Shown: piece by piece, positions 1-10,100 of the stretch
Layout of the letters: every line of letters starts with the position of its first letter
Numbering within the stretch: the stretch's first letter is position 1
From: CAYGZA01 sp964354135
GTDB lineage: Bacteria; Planctomycetota; Planctomycetia; Pirellulales; Thermoguttaceae
Length of the DNA: 18,394 bases
Assembly: GCA_964354135.1 (NCBI GenBank)
Contig: CAYGZA010000101.1
Location: forward strand, 1 to 18,394
Direction of reading: 5' to 3'
Made by a program: the position numbers and the translations under genes
Notes under the pieces: model-generated
What the model saw: the letters and a program-made list of their open reading frames with translations, nothing else
Told to the model about the DNA's origin: nothing
The model's database searches: none

Positions 1-1148
1 CCGGCTGATAGATCGTGTTGTTCCGTAGGCGCGGCCCGTAGCGGTAGTAGGCCTCGACCAGGACGCCCTGTTGGGCGTTGTCCCAGATAAGGTTGTCTGC
101 TGCCTCCTGGGAGGCGTAGTAACCGAGGTAAAGTCCGACGGCGTTCGAGTAGATGCGGTTATCGCGGACCATGGCGTCGGAGTCGGCCACGATGCCGGCG
201 TTCGAGTTGAGGAACACCCGGTTGTCCGTGGTTAGGGTGCCGTTGCCCACCGACATGCCGTTGTAGTTCCCATAGACGATGTTGCCTCGGGCCTCGGTCT
301 CAAACCCGCTCATCTCGATTCCCACGTCGTAGGTGCCGGACTGACCGTAGACCGTGTTGCCGGTTACCAGCGTGCGGTAGTAGCCGTAGATACCTTTGGC
401 GGTGTTGTCGTGGACGAGGTTGCCGCTGATGACGATCCGGTCGGCCCCGCTGTCGCCGTAGTAGGCGTAGATTCCCGTGCCGGCGTTGTAGACGTGGTTG
501 TCGGAAACGCGGTGCCGCGGGCCGGAAACGTAGATTCCTTCGTAGGGCGTGGAGAAGACCGTGTTTTCGGAAACGGCCCCGCCGCTTCCCTCCAGCCAGA
601 TGCCGCGGAGTTGGTTGTCGGTGCTTGCCCCGCCGGGGAGCCCGTAGAGCTTGTTCCGCGTGATCGTGGCGTCGTCGTTGGTTTGTAGCAGGTAGATGCC
701 GCGGTCGTAGTTCGCATAAACCGTGCTGTTGGAGATCGTCACTCGGTCGCTGTCGGCATTGTTCGCGGCATAGATGCCGTCGTAGGCGCCGGTGATCGCC
801 AGGTGGTCCAGCGTGAGGTGATCGGCGTTGGTGAGCTCGAAGGCATAGCTCCCGCTGGCGGTGTTGCCGCGGTTAATCAAGGCCCGGCGCGCCGGATAGG
901 CGTCGTCGTGAAAGCCCTCGATGGTCACGCCCGCGTCGCCGGCCGTGAGGATGATGTTCACGCCCAGGTCATACGCGCCGTCGTCCACGCGGATGATGCT
1001 CCCCGGGCCGAGGTCGTAGGCCTCCAGCACGGCGCGGATCGACGCCTTGGGCGCGGCCGCCGAAAGACCGCTGTTGCCGTCGTCGCCCGGGGCGGTTGTC
1101 CAATCGCCGGCGGCATTCAGCGCCGCGTCGTTGACGTAATACACCGTG
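1..1148 (-). other. Parallel beta-helix segment 3 with YYVND entry module (continues past window)
   Basis: Opens with VYYVNDAALNAAGDWTTAPG and PKASIRAVLEAYDLGPGS, very close to the entry module at 4448. It then shows regular turns rich in Asn, Tyr and Gly (AITGAYDGIYAANNADS, SENTVFSTPYEGIYVSG, VTGNTVYGQSGTYDVGI). Many turns carry G-(I/V/N)-Y. It is still running at the window edge (RNNTIYQP), so its length is unknown. Confidence 0.85.
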
Positions 1149-4100
1149 ATCGGCGGGGTGATCTCGAAGACGGCGTTGCGCGTGGCCTGGGCGACGCCGC
1201 TCAGTCGGATGTCCACGTCGTTGACGCCGGGATGGCCGTAGACCGCGTTGCCGGCCACGGTCACGGCGCCGTAGGCATAGACGCCGTCGCGGGCATTGTT
1301 GTGGACCCGGTTGCCGTCGGCCTGCGTCAGGTCGGGATCGCCGATCACGGCGGTCGTGCCGCCGTAGTTGTCGACGTAGATCCCATAGCCGCCGTTGTTG
1401 GCCGCCTCGTTCCCCTCCACAACGGCGCTGCCCGGGTGGTACAGATAGATGCCCGTGTCGGCATTGCTCGCAAACACGCCGTCGGTCAGGGTGCCGATCG
1501 CGCCATCGCTATAGAGGCCGTAGCGCCCGTTGTAGCTGGCCGTCATGTGGTCGAGGCTGGCGGCCGACGATCCGGTGTCGATCCGCACGCCGTCGAGCGT
1601 GTGGCTCGTGATGGTGATGTAGCCGGCGCTGAGGTTCGTGCTCCCCCGGCGGGCCCACAGGCCGTATTGCCCGCCCTGGAGCGTCAGGTGGGCCAGCGTG
1701 ACGAAGTCGGCGTCGTCGAGCTCCAGAATCGGGGCCACCGTGTACCGGTTGGCGTGACGCCACAGCGCCGTGCGGGCCATGTCGGTCGGGCCCGTCATCG
1801 CAAAGCCCTCGTCGTCGCCCAGGCCCGCCACGTTGGCGATCCGCAGCGGATACAGGAGCGGATAGATGCCCGTATCGACGTACACCGTGTGCGTGGGTCC
1901 CAGCGTGTAGATCCGCAGGACGTTGTTCGGATAGGGCTTGGGCCGGTCGGGCAGCCGGCCCGTGTTGCGGTTGCTCCCGGCGGCCGAAGTGTGTTCGTCG
2001 CCCGCCGTGCTGCCGTCGTTGACGTAGAAGGTGGTGGTGTTCTCCGGGACGGCAAACGCCTCGGTGCTGCGGTCGATCACGGTCCGGTTGCCCACCAGCG
2101 AAAGCTGCACCCTCAGTCCGTAGGTCCCGAAGTCGATGCCGCTGTTGCCGGCGATCCAGTCGAACCGGCCCGTATCGGGGGCGTTGGGGGCGATGTTCAA
2201 CAACAGCGCCGGGCCGTCCGGACCGTCCTGGTAGAGGTCGATCCGCACGGGCGCATCGGCCGCGTTGCCGAAGCTGTCCCAGCGGATCGCCAACTGCCGG
2301 TCGCGCTCCCAGTCCTTGTACAAGTCGGGCGAGCGCAGGGCGATGTGCTGTGCCAGGTTCTGGGCCAGCTCGTGGGCCGTGTTGCCGTATGCGCCGAGGT
2401 TCGGGGCCTCGGTATTGGTGTGGACGTGGAGGAAGGCACCGTCGAAGTAGCTGTTATTCTCCGTTCCGCTCTGGCGCACGGCCGAGAAGCGGAACCTGAT
2501 CAATCGGGTCCCCGCAGCCACGGGCTCGCGCCCTCCGACCAGCTCCCAGCGGTCCGCAACGTTTTCGGCCTTCACCGTGACCTGCCTCATCTCGCTTCCG
2601 GCGCCGTCGAGGAAGAACACCGTCAGCTCGCCGCGATCGGCCGGGGCCTCGGCCTGGCTGCGGATCCGCCCCCCGAAGACGGCCGCCAAGCCGCCGCCGT
2701 CAAGCTCTCCCGCCGTGAAGCCCGCCGCGAGCAAATCGACCGTCTGGTCGAGCGTCGCCGCGGCGTTCGATTGCGGAAAAAAGTAGGCGCCCCCTTCCCA
2801 CGGGGCCGGATTGGCCGAGCGCGTGCCGCCGCTGGGCGTGGCGCTCCAGCCGGCCAGCCCGCTCTCGAACCCCGGGTTGGCCAAGAGATTCGTGTAGTGG
2901 GCCGGCAAGCCCTGGTCGGCCCGCGGGTCGCCCGCGTCGATCGTCGGGCCCGTCATCCGGAGCCGCGCCACCTGGTCGAAGATGCGGTAGTCGTCCTGCC
3001 CGCGGCTTGCGAACCGCGGCTCGGACCAGAGCGGGTTGACCGCCATGCGGCCGATCGAGCCGAGGTCGAACCGGTACACGTCCTCCTGCCAATCGAGGAT
3101 GTCGGTGAAGTCCCGCGTCCAGTGAACGAGCTTGCCCGTCCCGCTGGAGTGCAGGTCGTTCGAGTCGCTGAAGAAGCCGCCGGTGCTGTCGTCCGCCACG
3201 TAGATGTCGTAGCCGGCCTCGGCCCAGAGGACGTTGTTGCGGATTTCGACCTGTTGCGAGGCCCCGTCGATGCGGATGTTATCGCCCGCGGTGGCATAGA
3301 ACGTGTTGTGAAATACGCGCACGTCGCTGCGGCCCTGAATGCGCAAGCCGGCTTGCGCGTTGCGGTAGATGAGGTTGTGGGCCACCAGTTGGCCGCTGGC
3401 GGCCGCGATGCCCACCGTGTTCCGCGCGATGCGGTTGAACTGGATCGGCCCGCTGAAGCTCGCGCCGGTCGCGTTGGCTTCGATCCGGTTGGCGTGCTCC
3501 AGGTCGCTGCCGCCAAGGATGCCCGAGCCTGTCACGCCGGTGGTGTTGTCGTGGATGTACTGGTTTTGCATCCGGCCGGTAAGCTGCACGCCGGTGGTAT
3601 TGTCGTAGATGTCGTTGGGCTGGGTGGCATCGACGAAGCCGAAGCCATCCGCCTCACCGGCCACGGTGGCCATCACACCGATCAAATTGCGGTAGATCCG
3701 GTTATTGCTCAAAGCAGCGGCCGCGCCGTACTGGACGCCCGCGGAGCCGCCGTGGATGGCGTTGTCCTCGATTATGCCGTCAAAGGCAACGGCGACGTTC
3801 AACCCGGTGTTGTTGCCGGAGATGTCGTTGCCGCGGATCGCCCCGCCCGCCGGGGCCGCAAGCGAAATGCCCGTGCCACTCACGGCGATCGCGTTGCCCC
3901 GGATGGAGACGTTGCTCGTGCCCGCGCCGCTCGTGCGGATGCCCGTGCTCCCTGAGTCGATCCGGTTGAACTCGACGACCGGGTTGGCCGCCACGCCGGT
4001 CAGGGTGACGTTGTTCGCCGCGGCCTGAAACGCGTTGTGGAAGACCTGGGCGTCTGTGCCGCCGTCGAGGGTCAGCCCGGCGCCGGCGATGCGGTTGTCG

Positions 4101-7100
4101 AAGGCGGTGAAACGGTCCGCCGAATTGACCGTGACGCCGCCGGAGAGGTTCAGCCGCTGGAGCGTCACGTCGGCGGCAGCGACGGTCACCGTCCCCTGCA
4201 AGTCGGCTGCCCGGCCCGGCGCGCCAAAGATCATCACCCCCGCGTCACCCGCGGCAATTGACACCGTCCCCGCGTACGTCCCGGCATCCACCAGGATCAC
4301 GTCGCCTGGCTCCAAATCGTACGCGTCAAGGATCTGCTGCACCGAAGCCTTCGGACTCGCGGTCGTCTGGCCCGTGTTGCCCGCGGCGCCGGGCGCGGTT
4401 GTGAACAGGTCGCCCACCGTGGAAGCATCGTTGACGTAGTAAAGCGTGGCCGTTTGTGCCGTGTTGCCGCGGACGTAGGCCTCGGGCGTGCCCTCCCGGG
4501 CGTCCTGCCACGCGACGAACGGCCGGCCCGATTGGTCCACGGCTAGCGACAGCGTCTGGGCCACGCCGCCGGTCACGCTCAAGCCTTGGTGCGAGGCGTC
4601 GCCGGGCAGATCCTCGACGAAGGCCGTGCCGTTCCACCGCTTGGCGAAGAGCACCGAGAGCGCCGGCGGCGGGTCCGTGTCGCAGGGCACGGCGGGGGTG
4701 ACGCGGTCCTCAAGCCACGCCAAGTACAGGCGCGACCCGCCGGCCATGAGGCGCGGCTGGCGGACCTGTGCCGCGGTGTTCGAGACGCCACCCCCGGTGT
4801 TCGCCCCGGTCCCCGCGGCACTCCACGCTGCCCCGTCGTAGCGGACGGCATAGAGGTCGTAACGGCCGTTGGTGTTGTCCCCCCAGGCGGCAAACATCGC
4901 GCCGCCGTGGTAGGCAAGCGTGGGAAAGCGGCTTTCGCCCGCGGTGTTGCTGATGCCGCCGCCCGAGGCGCTAGTGGCCAGCTCGTTCCACAGGCCGCCG
5001 GTTAGCTCGCGCACGTAAACCTCGTGGCTGGCGGGAACCGGTTGGCTCCAGGCCACGGCCACTTTGGTCCCGTCGGTTGCCAGGGCGAACTCATCGATCG
5101 AGGAGGCCGAGTTCGAGATGCCCCCGCCCCCGGCCCCGCCCGCGCCCAACTCCTGCCACGCCCCGCCGGAAAACCGCCGGGCATAGACCTGAGCGGTGCC
5201 GCTTGAGCTGTCGAGCCAAGCCACGACCGGGCCGTCGGCCGTCTGAACGATCGCAGCGTAGTCCGCGGCGCCGGTGCCGCTGATCCCGCCGGCGCCCAAC
5301 GACGAGCCAATTGCGACCCAGGCCCCCTGGCCACCGTTGGCCGCAGGATCAAAGCGGGCCGCGTAGATGTCGCTTGAGCCGCCGCTCAGCTCGGTCCAGG
5401 CCACGATCGGCTGGCCCGAGGCGTCCAGGGCGATGCTCGGCCGGCGGGAGGAGCCGAAGGTGGTGCTAATGCCCCCGTCCCGGGCACTGCCGGCCAACTG
5501 TTGCCAGGCGCCGGCGGCGTGGCGGACCACGTAAATCTCGAAGTTGCCGTTGCGGGAATCGGCCCAGGCGACGTATTGTCCGCCGGCGCTATCGGCCGCC
5601 ATGACCGGCTCGAGCGACAGGCCGGGGTCGCCGCTGGTGCCCTGCTCCGTGGCCGAAGCGGCGAACTCACTCCAGCGGCCGCGGTAGTCCACGCCCGTCG
5701 GCAACGAGGCCGCGGCCCGGCTGAAGTCCGTGGCGCTGAGGGTCGGGTCGGGCGTAGGGGCGGGCGGCACAAAGTCGTCAGGGTTGCCCGGGTCGCCTGT
5801 GCCGTAATCCACCAGGTTGCTCGCGCCGCCGCCGGCGTCGATCTGGTCGTCGTCGGCCTCGCCGAACAAGAGGTCATTGCCGCCCTGGCCGAAGAGGCGA
5901 TCGCGGCCCGAGCCGGCCTCGTTGCCATTGGTGCCGAAATCGCCGTAGAGGTAATCGACGGCATTGTCGTCGCCGGCGCCGGCTGAGTTGTGGCCGTAGA
6001 GCGCGTCGTGGTCCGCGGAGCCCAGGAGCACGTCGCTTCCGCTTTCACGCCAGAGCGTGTCGTCGCCCGGGCCGCCGTCGAGGATGTCGTCGCCAGGGCC
6101 GCCCAGCAGGGCGTCGTTGCCGCCGTTGCCCAAGAGCCGGTCGCGGCCTGCGCCGCCTTGGAGCACGTCGGCGCCGTCGTCGCTGCCGCGGAGGACGTCG
6201 TCGTCGTCGCCACCGTCCAGGTTGTCGCCGGCCCCGCCGCCGCCCAGGAGTTCATCCAGCCCGCTGCCGCCGGCGAGCGTGTCGGTGCCAGTGCCGCCGT
6301 CCAATACGTCGTCGCCGGCGTCGCCTGTGATCTGGTCGTTGCCCTGCTGCCCGTAGACGTAGTCGTTGCCGCCCTCGCCGGCCAGGAGATCATTGCCTGC
6401 ACCGCCGTAAATGAGATCGTTTCCGCCGCCGCCGCGGATCCGGTCACCGCTAGCCCCGCCATCGATCGTGTCTTCGCCCTCGCCGCCGGTGAGGAGGTCG
6501 GCCCCGCCGAGGCCCCGGATTTCGTTCTTGCCGGGGCCGCCGTCGATCACGTCGCCGAAGTAGACGGCGTCGTTGAAGTCGGGGTCCTCGCCGCCGTCGT
6601 CGGACCCGAACAGGCGATCGTCGTCGGCCTCGCCGAAAAGCTGGTCGCCGACGCCCCCGCCGCCGTAAACGAGGTCGTTGCCGGCGCCGCCCCGCAGGGT
6701 GTCGGTGCCCGCGCCGCCGTCGAGCTGGTCGTTTCCGGCCTCGCCATGGAGGGCGTCGTTGCCGGCCTCACCGTAGAGGAAATCCACGGCTTCGCCGCCG
6801 TAAAGCTCGTCGGCCCCCTCGCCGCCGTAGAGCCGGTCGGAGCACTCTCGGCCGTAGAGTTGGTCGTTGTCGTCACCGCCGTAGAGGAGGTCCTCGTCCT
6901 CGTTGCCTTCGATCCGGTCTTGGCCGGTCAGGCCCAAGAGCACGTCGCGGCCCGTGCCGCCGAAGAGCTGGTCGTTGCCCGCGTTGCCCTCGGCGTAGTC
7001 GTCGCCGGCGTCGCCGTAGAGCGTGTCGTTGCCGGTGTTGCCGTGAAGGGTGTCGTTGCCGGCGTCACCCCAGAGGCGGTCGTTTTCGGAGCCGCCCCAT

Positions 7101-10100
7101 AGCTCGTCGTCCTGATCGCCGCCGTACAGGCTGTCCAGCCCCGTGCCGCCGTAGAGCGTATCCGTGCCGCCGACGCCGAAGAGCACGTCGTCGCCGTCCT
7201 CGCCGTAGAGCTGGTCGTTGCCGGAATCACCCCAGAGGAGATCGCCCTCGGTGCCGCCGCGGAGCGTATCGGCGCCGCTGCCGCCGCCCAAGACGTCCGT
7301 GCCGGCATCGCCGTGAAGATCGTCGTTTCCGGCGTCGCCGTAGACGAAGTCGCCACCGGAGTCGCCGTAGACGAAGTCGCCACCGGAGTCGCCGTAGAGC
7401 ATGTCGTTCTCGGTGCCGCCGTGGATGGTATCGATGCCGCCGCCGCCGCGGATGGTGTCGTTGCCGGCGTCGCCGAAGAGGTGGTCGTCGCCGCCGTTGC
7501 CGGCCAGATCGTCGTTGCCATCGCCGCCGCGGAGTGTGTCGTTGCCGTCTCCGCCAGACAGGTGGTCATTTCCGAGGCCGCCTTCGAGCGTGTCAATGCC
7601 CGCGTCGCCTTGGAGGAAGTCGCCGTCGCCCTCCCCGTAGAGTTCGTCGTTGCCCTCGCCGCCCTGGAGCACGTCGATGCCGGGGCCGCCATAGAGATCG
7701 TCGTCGCCGTCGTCGCCCAATAGCTCGTCGTTTTCGGTGCCGCCTTCGAGCCGGTCGTCGCCGGCGCCGCCGGCCAGGGCGTCGTCGCTGGCCTGCCCGA
7801 GGAGCGTATCGTCGCCATCCTGGCCCTGCAGCTCATCGTTGCCTATGCCGCCTTCGAGCCAATCGTTGCCGGGGCCGCCCAGGAGCATGTCGTCGCCGTC
7901 GTCGCCGTAAAGATAGTCGGCATCCACCAGGCTAGGGCTGCCGGTGAGCAGATCGTTGCCCGGTCCGCCGCGGAGCGTGGCGCCCAGCGCGCCGGCCACG
8001 AGCGTGTCATCGTTGGCGCCGCCTTGGAGGTCGGCGGTGACCGGCGTGTCCTGGTCGATCAGAATGGAATCGTTGCCGGCGCCGCCGTCGGCCCAGATGC
8101 GGGATACCGGGGGCTGTCCGGCCTGGGGGTATTCCTTCTCGTACTTGCCCCAAGAGACCAAGACCACGCCGGGAATGTTCGTGCCGGCGTTGTCCTTCTT
8201 CGGCCGGACGCGGAAGACCTCGTCGCCGTCGCCGCCGTAGTCCGCGCCGCGTTGGTCGGCGCGGGGGCCCATGTTCAAGAGCAGCGTGCCGGGGTTGTCC
8301 GGATCCGGCGTGGCCAGCTCCGGCGGCGTGGGCGGCGTGCAGCCAATGTTGAAGTCCAAGAGCTTCATCTCGGCGATGTCGAACCTCCAGGTCTTTTTGA
8401 GCGGCCAGAAGCCCACCGTGAGACGCGCACTCAAACGGGCGGTCAGGTCGCCGGAGAGGCCGAGGAAGCAGTTGGTGAATTCGTTGGGGTTGCCGCCGAA
8501 GAAATACAGCCTGCCGTCGCCATCGACGTCGTTCAGATTGGCGTTCACCGTGGCCTTAAGCCCGCCGCCGATGCCGGCCGAGACGAGCAGCAGGTTCACG
8601 GCCCCGTAGGCGTCGATACTGCCGCTCAGCGAGGCCTCGGGCACGTCGCGGCCGGTGCCGTCGGGATTCTCGGTGTCCGACACATAAAAACCCTCGAAAA
8701 CGGCCTCTGGGGCGTCGTCCCTGATGGCCCTCCGAAGCCCTCGCGTGTCGAAGCCGAACGCCAGGTCGGCCATGGCCGTGACCTCGCCCACCAACTGGAT
8801 GCCCAGCGGCCCGACGATCGGGAAGAACCAGTCGGCGCCGAACTCCAGCTCCAGCTTCGGCACGTCGAGATAGAACAGGTCGATGTCCTGCCCCAAGAGC
8901 AGCTTGATCGCGCTGGTGGGGTTCTCGAGGATCGGGAAGCGGAAGACGGGGTTGGCCGCATCGCCGCCGACGCTGTCCCCCTGTGTGAAGAACTGGTTGG
9001 CCCCCGTGTCGAAGGCGCTCGCGCCGGGGTCGTTGGCGCGGTTCTCGATCTGCTGCCGCGGAGTGAAGGCCGGCGGCGTGTGGAAGTCGTCCGGCGCGAA
9101 GCGCGAGAGCCCGTCGATCGCCCGCGGATCCACGGACCCCAGGTCGAGTCGCCCGAGGTTGATCGTCACCTCACTTCCCGCCGCCGGCAGGTTGTCGAGG
9201 ATGTCGCTCACCGTCGTGCCGATATCGACCAGCGCCTCGATTGCACTTACAAAGCCGCTGGAGACCAGCCCGAAGGCCTCGGCCAGCTCCATCAGCGTCA
9301 CCTTGCCGTCCACGGGATTGACGTCGAGGGCGTCGCGGGCAAACTCAATGTCGCTGAACACCGGCAGGCGCGCGGTGAGCACGTCGAGGATCGGTTGGAA
9401 GGGCGAGATGACCGTGTCGATCACGTCCAGGATCGGCTTGGCGAACCGGCTGAAGAACGAGCCCACGTCGAGCTGGATGTTCTCGAAAGCGATCTGCGGC
9501 GGCCCGCCGAAATCGAGCGTGCCCGCGTCGGTGCGGACGTCGAGAAAGTTCCAGTACAGGTCGAAATCGGCGGTGATCCTCGGCAGGCTCCCGCCCGTGC
9601 CGGCGATGCTGGCGGCCAGCATGAGGTTGACGTCCGCCGTGAGGTCCGCCGTGGCCGAGACGATGTCGGAGGCGCTGAAGCTGCCGGAGAGCATCTCGTT
9701 GAGCGTCAGCCGATTGTCGCGGCCGATGGGGTCTGTGAGATTGACTGCAAAGTCGAAATCCAAGCGCGAGGCCGGATTGCCGTCCGTGATGTCCAGGCGC
9801 AGGAAGCCCAGCTCGCCGTGGGCATTGAAGCCGGGGATCGTCGCATCGACATTGACGATCAGATCGTCCTGCGGGTTGGTGAGCAGGTAGAAGCCGTCGG
9901 TAGTGTTAATGCCGAAGGCCAGGTCGAGCGTCCAGTGCAGGTCCACGGTGACCTGCGATCCCGGATCGACCCGGAGGCCGAGGCCGGGGATGCCGATATC
10001 GAAGTCGATCGCCTCGGCTAAGGCGTAGTCGCCGCCGAGCGGGAGACGATATTCCACCGCGCTGCCGGTATTGATCGGCATTTCAATATCGTCGGGATCC

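Noticed and set aside
803..3955. 1,050-codon plus-strand frame as a real gene
   Set aside because: It is codon-aligned antisense to beta-helix coding sequence, has no recognisable domain, and its Val/Ala/Gly/Asp-rich composition is what the complement of the sense codons gives.
5990..7102. 370-codon plus-strand frame with repeated VVAGVAVE-type motifs, looking like a repeat protein
   Set aside because: It is the exact antisense of the RTX nonapeptides; the repeat period of 9 codons comes from the sense strand.
5386..7836. Minus-strand frames rich in Thr, Ala and Ser (5386-6462 and 6928-7836) resembling mucin-like proteins
   Set aside because: They are out-of-frame readings of the RTX and propeller-2 sequence; the third minus frame gives clear GGxGxD repeats.
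5800..8105. CRISPR-like array of regularly spaced DNA repeats
   Set aside because: The repeats have a 27-bp period without unique spacers, differ in sequence and translate into RTX nonapeptides.
8024..10021. 665-codon plus-strand frame as a real gene
   Set aside because: It is antisense to the start of the RTX block and the beta-rich region in the same mirrored frame, with no domain signature of its own.
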